A stretch of 16,751 bases of DNA from Acidimicrobiia bacterium (GCA_013815505.1 JACDGA010000007.1:1-16751), one strand, 5' to 3'. Shown: positions 7,123 to 14,280, counted from the first letter of the stretch. Notes: generated from the sequence alone by a model not told the origin. Translations and numbers: made by a program.

Positions 7123-7128
7123 TATCCT
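7123..7128 (+). promoter_or_regulatory. Possible -10 TATCCT for the two-domain membrane protein gene
   Basis: TATCCT fits TAnnnT and has GTGTCA (7100-7105) 17 nt upstream, matching 4 of 6 bases of TTGACA. It would give a leader of about 120 nt. Weak evidence. Confidence 0.2.
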
Positions 7129-7213
7129 CCGTCTGCCCCTTTCGTGCGCAACCCGGCGAGGATTTTCTGGGTTTGGCGTGAACCAACAGGGCAGTTGGAA
7201 CGTCGAAGTGGCA

Positions 7214-7229
7214 GCGGGAATGTGCCCGC
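7214..7229 (+). terminator. Hairpin in the leader of the membrane protein gene
   Basis: GCGGG-aatgtg-CCCGC is followed by CCCCCTTTT, resembling a short intrinsic terminator 26 nt before the ATG at 7256. It could act as an attenuator or be a chance structure; the stem is only 5 bp. The rest of the 7093-7255 spacer shows no riboswitch class I recognise. Confidence 0.25.
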
Positions 7230-7255
7230 CCCCTTTTCACATGGAGCGTGCAGCG

Positions 7256-8683
7256 ATGACCAATCAATGGAACCCACCCGGCGTCCCACCTCAGGGGCCT
7301 CCAGCGGGACCACCGTCGGGGCCACCGGCACAGGGACCGTTCGGCGCCGGCTTCGGCCCGAACGCCGGTGCGCCGCCCCAGGTGCCCGTCGGACCGCCGC
7401 CGAAGAGCCGCAGCAAGGGCAAGGTCGTCGTCGGCGCCGTCGCCGCCGTGGCCGTGCTGGCCGCGGGCGGGTTCGCCGTGACCAGGATCGTCGGTGACGG
7501 CGGCACGTCCGAGCCCGCAGGGCAGGCGACACCCGAGGAGCTCGGCGAAAAGATGCTCGTCGCCTTCGACGACTCCGACGCCCTCGCCGCTGCGGAGCTG
7601 TTGGTCCCCTCCGAGCGGCGCGTCCTCACCGACCCGGCGTTCGATCTCGTCGACGAGCTGGAGCGGCTCGAGGTGCTGTCCGATGTCGACCTCGAGCAGG
7701 TCAACGGTGTCGACGTCGAGCTGAGCGACACCGACGTGATCGTCGAGGAGACGAACGCCGACGACATCAGGCACGTCACCATCACGGGCACGGCCGAGGT
7801 GACCGTCTCGGGCGACGAGATCCCGACAGGACCGATCATCGAGGACGAGTTCGACGAGGCGGAGGTGTCGACGGAGGACTCGACGACGACGGAGCCGTTC
7901 GAGCTCCCGCTCGTCGGCATCGAGCAAGACGGCGAGTGGTTCCTCAGCGCCGGGTACACGATTGCGGAGAGCATCCGGCAGTTCGACGTCGATTACGACA
8001 CGGGCGAGATCCCCGACATCCCGTCGGTAGAGGAAGCCATCGCCCCGGTCGGGGCCGACTCGCCGGACGGCGCCGTCGAGGCGATGCTCGATGCCGTTGC
8101 CGACAAGGACGTGGAGGCGATGATCGCCCAGCTCGACCCCGGCGAGTTCGGTGCGCTGCAGCGCTACGCCCCGATGTTCATCGACGACGCCCAGGAGGGC
8201 CTCGACGAGGAGGATTTCTCGCTGTCGATCACCGAGTCCGACCTGCGCGTCGAGGGCGACGGCGACACGCGCGAGGTGTTCGTCGAGGACATCGCGATCG
8301 AGATCGTGGAGAACGGCGACGAGACGTACGTGCAGTACAGCGACGGCTGCGTGACGGTCGAGTCCGGCGAGTCGACCGACGAGGTCTGCTTCACGGGCGA
8401 CGAGGTGACCGCGCAGCTCGACGACGCGCTCGACGAGCTCGAGAACCCGGAGCCGGCGGAGGACTTCATCGCCGCCGTGCAGGACGCGTTCTCCGACTTC
8501 GAGGTGCCCGGCATCGTCGTGACCGAGGTCAACGGCAAGTGGTTCGTCAGCCCGATCGGCACGTTCGACGGGGCGTTGCTCAACGTCTTCGAGGCGCTCG
8601 ACGCCGACGAGCTGCGCGAGATCATCGAGACCGGCAAGGAGTTCTACTCGTCGATGGCCGACGACGTCGACTACGGCGACTGA
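7256..8683 (+). CDS. Acidic membrane-anchored protein with two similar extracytoplasmic domains
   Basis: I recognise no named family. The 475-residue protein has a Pro/Gly-rich cytoplasmic tail (1-50, PPGVPPQGPPAGPPSGPP and so on), basic KSRSKGK (50-56), one transmembrane helix (about 57-79) and a long, very acidic exterior. The exterior appears duplicated: TPEELGEKMLVAFDDSDALA (92-111) resembles SPDGAVEAMLDAVADKDVEA (269-288), each followed by an L-x-P-x-E turn, and each half ends in a beta motif, DGEWFLS (225-231) and NGKWFVS (426-432). This pattern recalls NTF2-like or DUF4878-type folds, by analogy only. Domain 2 has two Cys (C365, C378) that could pair. The topology is N-in with one anchor. 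The ATG at 7256 has GGAG 9 nt upstream. A sensory or envelope scaffold role is possible but unproven. Confidence 0.85.
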   Translation: MTNQWNPPGVPPQGPPAGPPSGPPAQGPFGAGFGPNAGAPPQVPVGPPPKSRSKGKVVVGAVAAVAVLAAGGFAVTRIVGDGGTSEPAGQATPEELGEKMLVAFDDSDALAAAELLVPSERRVLTDPAFDLVDELERLEVLSDVDLEQVNGVDVELSDTDVIVEETNADDIRHVTITGTAEVTVSGDEIPTGPIIEDEFDEAEVSTEDSTTTEPFELPLVGIEQDGEWFLSAGYTIAESIRQFDVDYDTGEIPDIPSVEEAIAPVGADSPDGAVEAMLDAVADKDVEAMIAQLDPGEFGALQRYAPMFIDDAQEGLDEEDFSLSITESDLRVEGDGDTREVFVEDIAIEIVENGDETYVQYSDGCVTVESGESTDEVCFTGDEVTAQLDDALDELENPEPAEDFIAAVQDAFSDFEVPGIVVTEVNGKWFVSPIGTFDGALLNVFEALDADELREIIETGKEFYSSMADDVDYGD

Positions 8684-8761
8684 CGCCGAGACGAGACCAC
8701 GATTGGATGACCGTCGTCGTGCCAGGTGGCAATACCGCCCGGCACGGCGACACTGTGGCCC

Positions 8762-9196
8762 GTGAAGACGAGGACGCTGCTGCTGCTGAGCATCGTCACC
8801 GGGCTCGCCATCCTCGTCGCCGGCGGGATCCAGTTGATTCGCGTGTCGGGTCAGGAGTCGGGGATCCCCAACCGCGCCGTCGGTGAGGTGGTGAGCGTCG
8901 CCGACATGGACGTCACAGTGGAGGGGGCTTCGGCGAACGGTGACGAACTCACCGTGACGATCACGCTCGGAGGTGTCGAGGACGACGACGCCACCGAAGG
9001 CTTCGAGCTCGTCGCGCCCGACGTCGGTGTGCTCGAACCGGTGCGCTCGGACAGTGATGTTGCGCCATGCGCGACCACCACCGTGACCCCGACCCGTTGC
9101 GAGCTGCGATTCGACCTCGCCGGCGCTGGCGGCGACACGCGGACTCTGCGCTACCAGCGCGGTGACGAGCGTGCCCGCTGGCTGCTGTCGGACTGA
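8762..9196 (+). CDS. Small membrane-anchored or secreted protein of unknown function
   Basis: A 144-codon ORF from GTG 8762. It begins VKTR, then a hydrophobic helix (TLLLLSIVTGLAILVAGGIQLI, as two pieces TLLLLSIVTGLA and ILVAGGIQLI), followed by a mostly beta-type soluble part. Two Cys in APCATTTVTPTRCEL could form a disulfide outside the cell. There is no lipobox, so the helix is a signal anchor or an uncleaved signal. An in-frame start at 8726 would put non-hydrophobic residues before the helix and is less likely. It lies 78 nt downstream of the two-domain membrane protein on the same strand, and both expose acidic domains, so a shared envelope role is possible. No family is recognised. 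Confidence 0.7.
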   Translation: MKTRTLLLLSIVTGLAILVAGGIQLIRVSGQESGIPNRAVGEVVSVADMDVTVEGASANGDELTVTITLGGVEDDDATEGFELVAPDVGVLEPVRSDSDVAPCATTTVTPTRCELRFDLAGAGGDTRTLRYQRGDERARWLLSD

Positions 9197-9228
9197 ATGT
9201 CGCTGATCTCGCCTGGCCGAAGAACCGC

Positions 9229-9234
9229 TACCGT
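9229..9234 (+). promoter_or_regulatory. Possible -10 box TACCGT upstream of lpd
   Basis: TACCGT fits TAnnnT and lies 10 nt before an ATG that opens a 16-codon leader ORF (9245-9295) and 44 nt before the lpd GTG. No good -35 is visible. Confidence 0.3.
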
Positions 9235-9244
9235 GACCGCCGAG

Positions 9245-9295
9245 ATGGGCGGGACGGTCCCGGCCCCGATCGAACGAGGTGATCCCGACGTCTGA
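9245..9295 (+). other. Possible 16-codon leader ORF overlapping the lpd start
   Basis: ATG at 9245 opens MGGTVPAPIERGDPDV and stops at 9293-9295, 14 nt inside lpd in another frame. It begins 10 nt after a TAnnnT box. The lpd GTG itself has no well-spaced Shine-Dalgarno (GAGG abuts it), so coupling of lpd translation to this ORF is conceivable. Such short ORFs arise easily by chance in GC-rich DNA. Confidence 0.2.
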
Positions 9296-10688
9296 GCAGT
9301 TCGACCTGGTGGTGATCGGTGGCGGACCCGGTGGGTACTCCGCCGCGCTGTACGGCGCGTCTGCCGGCCTCCGTGTCGCGATGGTCGAGATGGACGCGCT
9401 CGGTGGGACATGCCTCAACAGGGGCTGCATCCCGGCGAAGGCGTTCCTCGAGACGGCGGCCGTCTATCGCCACGTGGCCGGTGCCGCCGACTTCGGTATC
9501 GAGTCGAGCAGCCCGACCGTCAACTTCGCACGCACGCAGGAGCGCAAGCAGGGCATCGTCAAGGGCCTCGTCGGCGGCATCGCTGCGATGTGCAAGGCAC
9601 GCAAGGTCGATGTGCTCAACGGAACCGGCTCGCTCGGTGCCGGCAAGGCCGTCACGGTGGCCATGGCCGATGGTTCGACGACCGAGTTGGCGGCGAGCAA
9701 CGTGCTCCTCGCATCGGGTTCGGTGCCGCGGCTGATCCCCAACTTCGAGCGTGGCGGACCGATCCTCACGAGCGACGAGGTGCTCGACCTCGACACCGTG
9801 CCCGAGCGGGTCGTCGTCATCGGCGGCGGGGCGATCGGTTGCGAGTTCGCGTCCACGTTCTCCGACCTCGGCGCGCAGGTGACGATCCTCGAGGGCCTGC
9901 CCAAGATCCTGCCCGGCTGCGACGACGACGTCGCCGGCGTGGTCGTGCGCAGCTTCAAGAAGCGCAAGATCGACATCCGCACCGGCGTCATGGTCAACGG
10001 TCACACACCCAACGACAGCGGCGGCACCACGGTGCAGTTCGGCGAAGGCGAGTCGATCGAGACCGACGTCGTCGTCGTCTCCGTCGGCCGCCGCCCGTTC
10101 GCCGACGAGCTCGGTCTCGACGGGACGGGCGTCGTCGTCGACGACCGCGGGTTCGTGCAGGTCGACGAGTTCTGCCGCACCGGCGAGGAGGGCGTGTACG
10201 CCGTCGGCGACCTGATCGACACGCCGCAGCTCGCCCACGTCGGCTACGCCGAGGCGATCCTCGTCGTCAAGCAGGTGCTCGGAGAGTCACCGATGCCGGT
10301 GATGTACGACAAGGTGCCGTGGGCCATCTACTGCCACCCCGAGGTCGCATTCGCCGGACCGAGTGAGCAACAGGCCAAGGAGCGTGGGTTCGACGTCGTC
10401 ACGGCGAAGCACCCGTTCAAGTTCAACAGCAGGGCGCAGATCGTGGGCGACAGCGAAGGGCTGTGCAAGATCATCGCCGAGCGCAGCAGCGACGGCAGCG
10501 CGGGCCGCATCCTCGGTGTGCACATGGTGGGACCGTGGGTGACCGAGCAGCTCAGCGGTGGCTACCTGGCCGTCAACTGGGAAGCGACCGTGCCGGAGGT
10601 GGCAGAGTTCATCCAGCCGCATCCGAGCCTCACCGAGCTGTTCGGTGAGACCGTGCTCACTCTCACCGGCCGCAACTTCAACGGATGA
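9279..10688 (+). CDS. lpdA: Dihydrolipoamide dehydrogenase (E3)
   Basis: A 469-residue flavoprotein disulfide reductase that reoxidises dihydrolipoyl groups on E2 (or GcvH) with NAD+. Domains in order: FAD-binding VVIGGGPGGYSAAL (11-24), the redox-active disulfide GGTCLNRGCIPAK (C45, C50), NAD-binding VVVIGGGAIGCEFAS, the second FAD contact EGVYAVGDLID, and the C-terminal interface with the catalytic pair in QPHPSLTELFGE (H448, E453). C-x4-C, the His-Glu pair and full length all indicate a working Lpd rather than a mercuric or glutathione reductase. The GTG at 9279 is the only start before an upstream stop. It lies 49 nt before the E2 gene, consistent with an E3-E2 operon. Confidence 0.95.
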   Translation: MIPTSEQFDLVVIGGGPGGYSAALYGASAGLRVAMVEMDALGGTCLNRGCIPAKAFLETAAVYRHVAGAADFGIESSSPTVNFARTQERKQGIVKGLVGGIAAMCKARKVDVLNGTGSLGAGKAVTVAMADGSTTELAASNVLLASGSVPRLIPNFERGGPILTSDEVLDLDTVPERVVVIGGGAIGCEFASTFSDLGAQVTILEGLPKILPGCDDDVAGVVVRSFKKRKIDIRTGVMVNGHTPNDSGGTTVQFGEGESIETDVVVVSVGRRPFADELGLDGTGVVVDDRGFVQVDEFCRTGEEGVYAVGDLIDTPQLAHVGYAEAILVVKQVLGESPMPVMYDKVPWAIYCHPEVAFAGPSEQQAKERGFDVVTAKHPFKFNSRAQIVGDSEGLCKIIAERSSDGSAGRILGVHMVGPWVTEQLSGGYLAVNWEATVPEVAEFIQPHPSLTELFGETVLTLTGRNFNG

Positions 10689-10737
10689 CCGGTTCCGTGC
10701 AACGACGCCCGACAGGACTCTCGAAAGGCATGTGCTG

Positions 10738-12393
10738 ATGGCAGATGTGACGCTCCCACAACTCGGTGAAACGGTCACCGAGGGCACGATCACGCAGTGG
10801 TTCAAGCAGGTCGGCGACGATGTCGCCGCCGACGAGCCGCTGTTCGAGGTGTCGACCGACAAGGTGGACACCGAGGTGCCCGCTCCTGCGGCGGGGAAGT
10901 TGACCGAGATCCGTGCCGAGGAGGGTGAGACCGTCGACGTCGGCACCGTGATCGCCGTCATCGGCGACGCCAGCGACGCGACTGGTGAAGCCGGTGGCGA
11001 TGGCGCGAGTGATGGCGATGCCGCAAGTGAGGAACCGGCAGCCGAAGAACCCGCAGCAGAAGAACCGGCAGCCGAGGAGCCGGCAGCCGAAGAACCCGCA
11101 GCAGAAGAACCGGCGCCGGAGGATCCCGCTTCCGACGAACACGCCACCGAGAAGGCAGCGACCGAGGAGCCCGCGGCCGAGGAGTCGGCAGACGAAGAAC
11201 CCGCAGCAGAAGAACCGGCGCCGGAGGATCCCGCTTCCGACGAACCCGCCACCGAGAAGGCAGCGACCGAGGAGCCCGCGGACGACGAACCCGCCAGCAG
11301 TGGAGAAAGCGAAGCGGACGACGAACCCGCCACCAAGAGTGACGCTGCGCCGAAGAACGACACGCGCCTGCTGTCGCCCGTCGTGCGACGGCTCGTCAAC
11401 GAGAACAACCTCGATCCGTCGTCGATCACCGGATCGGGTCCCGGAGGCCGGATCACGCGTGACGACGTGCTCGATCATCTCGACAAGGTCGCGAGCGGCG
11501 GCGGGTCCGCAGCGCCGAAGGCGGCCGAGCAACCTGCGGCGAAGGAGCCGGACGAGGCCGAACCGGCAGCTCCCGCTGCGCCGCCTGAGCCCGCTGCGAG
11601 CGCCGAGCCCGCCGAGCCGTCAGGCAAGCCGGCCGCAGCCGCACCTGCGGCCGCCGCAGCGCCAACGGTGAGCGCCGGCGACCGTGATTCGTCGCAGCCG
11701 CTGTCGAAGATCCGCAAGCTGACCGGCGCTCACATGGTGATGAGCCGCAGCGTCGCCCCACACGCGTTCAGCGTCGTCGAGGTCGACTTCGCCAACGTCG
11801 ATCGCGCACGTGGCGCAGCGAAGTCGGCGTGGAAGGAGCGCTACGGGTTCAGCCTCACGTACCTGCCGTTCATCTGTCGCGCCGTCGTCGACGCGCTCGA
11901 CGAGTTCCCGCACCTCAACGCGAGCGTCGGCACCAACGAGCTCGTCGTGCACAACTTCGTCGATCTAGGCATCGCCGTCGACCTCGACTACGAGGGACTG
12001 CTCGTGCCCGTCATCCGCGACGCCGAGACGAAGCGACTGGGAGCGATCGCCAAGGAGATCAACGACCTCGCCAACCGTGCCCGCAACCGCAAGCTCGGGC
12101 CTGACGAGATCTCGGGCGGGACGTTCACGATCTCCAACAACGGATCGGCGGGATCCGTGCTCACGGCGCCGATCATCGGTCAGCCGCAGGTCGCGATCCT
12201 GTCGACCGACGCCATCGTCGCCAAGCCCGTCGCCGCGCCGCTGTCCGACGGCAGCTACGCGGTCGTCGTCCATCCCGTCGGGAACCTGGCGATGAGCTGG
12301 GACCACCGGGCGTTCGATGGCGCCTACGCGGCCGGGTTCCTCAAGCGGATCAAGGAGCTGCTCGAGACCAAGGACTGGAACTCCGAGTTGTGA
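10738..12393 (+). CDS. sucB: 2-oxo acid dehydrogenase E2, dihydrolipoamide acyltransferase (SucB/DlaT type)
   Basis: A 551-residue E2. Residues 1-77 are one lipoyl domain with the lipoylated Lys in VSTDKVDTEVPAP (K42). A long Ala/Pro/Glu linker (about 78-205) is built of EEPAA units and a 35-residue duplication. The E1/E3-binding domain is RLLSPVVRRLVNENN through GPGGRITRDDVLDHL (210 to about 249), followed by an Ala/Pro linker and the acyltransferase core (about 320-551) with SWDHRAFDGA (H523, D527). The N-terminus resembles actinobacterial DlaT/SucB (TIGR02927-like), which serves the 2-oxoglutarate and/or pyruvate complexes; the acyl specificity is not decided here and no E1 gene is present. 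Actinobacterial relatives often have more than one lipoyl domain, while this one has a repeat linker instead. The start has AAAGG 9 nt upstream of ATG 10738. It follows lpd and precedes lipBA, whose product would lipoylate it. Confidence 0.93.
   Translation: MADVTLPQLGETVTEGTITQWFKQVGDDVAADEPLFEVSTDKVDTEVPAPAAGKLTEIRAEEGETVDVGTVIAVIGDASDATGEAGGDGASDGDAASEEPAAEEPAAEEPAAEEPAAEEPAAEEPAPEDPASDEHATEKAATEEPAAEESADEEPAAEEPAPEDPASDEPATEKAATEEPADDEPASSGESEADDEPATKSDAAPKNDTRLLSPVVRRLVNENNLDPSSITGSGPGGRITRDDVLDHLDKVASGGGSAAPKAAEQPAAKEPDEAEPAAPAAPPEPAASAEPAEPSGKPAAAAPAAAAAPTVSAGDRDSSQPLSKIRKLTGAHMVMSRSVAPHAFSVVEVDFANVDRARGAAKSAWKERYGFSLTYLPFICRAVVDALDEFPHLNASVGTNELVVHNFVDLGIAVDLDYEGLLVPVIRDAETKRLGAIAKEINDLANRARNRKLGPDEISGGTFTISNNGSAGSVLTAPIIGQPQVAILSTDAIVAKPVAAPLSDGSYAVVVHPVGNLAMSWDHRAFDGAYAAGFLKRIKELLETKDWNSEL
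11088..11281 (+). repeat. 89-bp tandem-type direct repeat in the E2 linker
   Basis: Bases 11088-11176 and 11193-11281 are identical except one position (A at 11140, C at 11245, giving His versus Pro). The period is 105 bp, or 35 codons, so the frame is kept. Upstream, 11041-11115 holds a related 30-bp unit twice, separated by 15 bp. The near-identity at DNA level, synonymous sites included, indicates recent duplication by slippage or unequal recombination. Confidence 0.9.
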
Positions 12394-12433
12394 GTCGACC
12401 TCACTCGCGTCGCTCGCTGCGCTCGCTCGCTCC

Positions 12434-12450
12434 GTTCGGTCGAGTTCTCC
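12434..12450 (+). repeat. Short intergenic repeat, copy 2
   Basis: GTTCGGTCGAGTTCTCC, the exact inverse-complement counterpart of 3699-3715. The flanking CGCTCGCTGCGCTCGCT stretch is also shared in modified form. Confidence 0.5.
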
Positions 12451-12484
12451 TCCGGAGGCGCTGCGCGCCGCCGAGTCGGGTCGG

Positions 12485-12499
12485 GCGGCCTGCGGCCGC
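12485..12499 (+). terminator. Hairpin 1 downstream of the E2 gene
   Basis: GCGGCC-tgc-GGCCGC: a 6-bp all-GC stem with a 3-nt loop. No T-run follows. Confidence 0.35.
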
Positions 12500-12510
12500 G
12501 CTCAGCTGCT

Positions 12511-12543
12511 GTCGGACGACCGGCGGAGCACGGATCGTCCGAC
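12511..12543 (+). terminator. Hairpin 2 downstream of the E2 gene (9-bp perfect stem)
   Basis: GTCGGACGA pairs with TCGTCCGAC across a 15-nt loop. This is the longest perfect stem in the spacer. Without a T-run it may be an RNA stabiliser, an L-shaped terminator or a repeat remnant. Confidence 0.4.
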
Positions 12544-12548
12544 GGCGG

Positions 12549-12563
12549 GGCTCCGGCGGAGCC
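12549..12563 (+). terminator. Hairpin 3 upstream of lipBA
   Basis: GGCTCC-ggc-GGAGCC: a 6-bp stem with a 3-nt loop, followed by a C-rich tract rather than T-rich, about 54 nt before the lipBA ATG. Confidence 0.35.
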
Positions 12564-12617
12564 TCTGCCCCCGCACCCCCGCCCCGGCAACTACAGCATG
12601 TGACGGGCTGACCTGAG

Positions 12618-14264
12618 ATGTTGCGGGTGCGATGGCTGGGGCGAGTGCCGTATCGCGAGGCGTTGGCGTTGCAGACAGCGTTGTTTCGTCACGGTCGAGA
12701 GGCGCACCTGCTGCTGCTCGAACATCCGCATGTCTTCACGCACGGGCGCCGCGCCGACGTGTCGGCGAACCTGCGCTGCGAGCCCGCCGCCGTCGGTGCC
12801 GAGCTCGTCGCCGTCGACCGTGGCGGCGACATCACGTACCACGGACCCGGCCAGCTCGTCGGCTACCCGATCCTGTCGGTCGACAACGCCCTCGGTGCGG
12901 CGGCCCACGTCGCCGACATCGAGCAGGTGCTGATCGACAGCCTTACCGAGCTCGGCATCGCGGCGGGCCGACTCCGCGAGTACCCCGGTGTGTGGGTCGA
13001 CGCCGAGGGTCCCGAGCCGCGCAAGATCGCCGCGATCGGGGTGCGGCTGCGCCACGGCCGCACGATGCACGGCTTCGCGCTCAACGTCGACCCCGACATG
13101 GACTACCTCCGCCGCCACATCGTGCCGTGCGGCATTTCCGACCGCCCGGTGACGTCGCTGCGCGAGGAGCTCGCACCCGCCGGGCGGAACGTGTCGCTCG
13201 CTGATGTTGCCGATGTCGTCGCTCGCCATGCCGCGCGCCGCTGGTCGAGCGGCGAGGTCGAGCGCCAGGACGTCGCATGGAAGCACCGTCCCGACGATCT
13301 CTCGGCGTTCTCGCGCGGGATGGGACCCGGCGAGCCGGTGCGGCTGACGTCACGGTTGGCGTCGGCGGGCGTGACCTCCGGTCTCGCGATCGAGTCGCGC
13401 AAGCCGGAGTGGTTGCGCCCGAAGGTGCACCACGGACCCGGCGTGCTGACGCTGAAGCGGCTGATCCGCTCGCTCGACCTCGTCACCGTGTGCGAGGACG
13501 CCGGATGCCCCAACCTGTCGGAGTGTTGGTCGGACGGCACGGCGACGTTCATGGCACTCGGCGAGCGGTGCACGCGTGCGTGCGGTTTCTGCCTCGTCGA
13601 CACGCGCAAGCCCGAGGCGCCGGCGAGCGACGAGCCCGACCGCATCGCGTCCGCCGTGGTGGCCATGTCGCTCGACCACGTCGTCGTGACGATGGTCGCC
13701 CGCGACGACCTGGCCGACGGCGGCATGGCGCACATGGCGTCCGTGGTGCGCACCATCCGCTCGGCTCGACGGGGCGCTCGGGTCGAGACGTTGATCTCCG
13801 ACGCCAAAGGTGACGACGCCTCGTTGCAGCTGCTGTTCGATGCCGAGCCCGACGTGATGAACCACAACATCGAGACGGTCGCCCGGCTGCAGCGGGCCGT
13901 GCGCCCGTCGGCCGGCTACGCCCGCAGCCTGTCCGTGCTGGCGCGAGCGAAGTTGGCGGGGCTGACGACGAAGTCCGGACTGATCGTCGGGATGGGCGAG
14001 CGTGACGACGAGGTCACCGGCTGTCTCGCCGACCTCGCCGGCGCCGGCGTCGACATCGTGACGATCGGCCAGTACCTCCGCCCGACCTCGCATCACCTCC
14101 CTGTCGCGCGCTGGGTCGAGCCGGCAGTGTTCGCCGAGTGGAAGCGGATCGGGGAGTCGCTCGGCATCGGTCACGTCGAGGCGAGTCCGCTGACGCGCTC
14201 GAGCTATCACGCCAAGCGTGCCGCCGAGCACGTGACGCCGGTAGCGCTGACGACTGTTCGCTGA
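12618..14264 (+). CDS. Fused octanoyltransferase LipB - lipoyl synthase LipA
   Basis: One uninterrupted 548-codon ORF carries both enzymes of de novo lipoate assembly. Residues 1 to about 215 are LipB, which transfers octanoyl from acyl carrier protein to target lysines: VDRGGDITYHGPGQLVGYP (67-85), the catalytic Lys in RKIAAIGVRLRHGRTMHGFA (K136) and Cys in VPCGISDRPVTSL (C171). About 216-258 is a linker. Residues 259-548 are LipA, which inserts two sulfurs: auxiliary cluster motif VCEDAGCPNLSECW (C292, C297, C303), radical-SAM motif CTRACGFC (C318, C322, C325), TKSGLIVGMGE (451-461) and the C-terminal RSSYHA (527-532) Ser ligand. Nothing essential is missing, so both halves should be active. 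Usually lipB and lipA are separate adjacent genes. The ATG at 12618 aligns with the normal LipB start. It follows the E2 substrate gene. I know of no characterised enzyme of this layout. Confidence 0.95.
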   Translation: MLRVRWLGRVPYREALALQTALFRHGREAHLLLLEHPHVFTHGRRADVSANLRCEPAAVGAELVAVDRGGDITYHGPGQLVGYPILSVDNALGAAAHVADIEQVLIDSLTELGIAAGRLREYPGVWVDAEGPEPRKIAAIGVRLRHGRTMHGFALNVDPDMDYLRRHIVPCGISDRPVTSLREELAPAGRNVSLADVADVVARHAARRWSSGEVERQDVAWKHRPDDLSAFSRGMGPGEPVRLTSRLASAGVTSGLAIESRKPEWLRPKVHHGPGVLTLKRLIRSLDLVTVCEDAGCPNLSECWSDGTATFMALGERCTRACGFCLVDTRKPEAPASDEPDRIASAVVAMSLDHVVVTMVARDDLADGGMAHMASVVRTIRSARRGARVETLISDAKGDDASLQLLFDAEPDVMNHNIETVARLQRAVRPSAGYARSLSVLARAKLAGLTTKSGLIVGMGERDDEVTGCLADLAGAGVDIVTIGQYLRPTSHHLPVARWVEPAVFAEWKRIGESLGIGHVEASPLTRSSYHAKRAAEHVTPVALTTVR

Positions 14265-14280
14265 ACCTGGCGTCGCGTCA

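Larger units (their letters stand above)
12394..12617 (+). other. Structured 224-bp spacer between E2 gene and lipBA
   Basis: No gene is supported. It holds a pyrimidine-biased CGCTCGCT-type stretch (about 12405-12433), the 17-bp dispersed repeat, a CCTCCGGAGG palindrome (12449-12458) and three hairpins described separately. The pattern suits a transcription end or an RNA-processing region for the E2 transcript. No convincing promoter or Shine-Dalgarno for lipBA is visible. Confidence 0.6.

Noticed and set aside
7093..7255. Riboswitch upstream of the two-domain membrane protein
   Set aside because: There is an AACCC/GGGTT pairing and a short hairpin, but no conserved core of any riboswitch class I can recognise.
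7080..7532. Upstream extension of the TIGR01777 gene
   Set aside because: The extension is Arg/Pro-rich and lies opposite the start of another gene; the Rossmann motif begins directly after ATG 7079, which has its own -10 box.
7103..9430. 775-codon minus-strand open frame opposite the membrane proteins
   Set aside because: Antisense shadow of an acidic GC-rich gene: it reads as repetitive Val/Asp/Leu/Arg/His with no family resemblance.
11032..11281. CRISPR-like array from regularly repeated units
   Set aside because: The repeats are in frame inside the E2 linker, encode EEPAA-type peptide and have no unique spacers.
2483..12050. Extra GCGATCGC cores at 2483-2490 and 12043-12050 as operator copies
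   Set aside because: They lie inside coding sequence and lack the TT/AA flanks; an 8-bp palindrome is expected by chance in GC-rich DNA.
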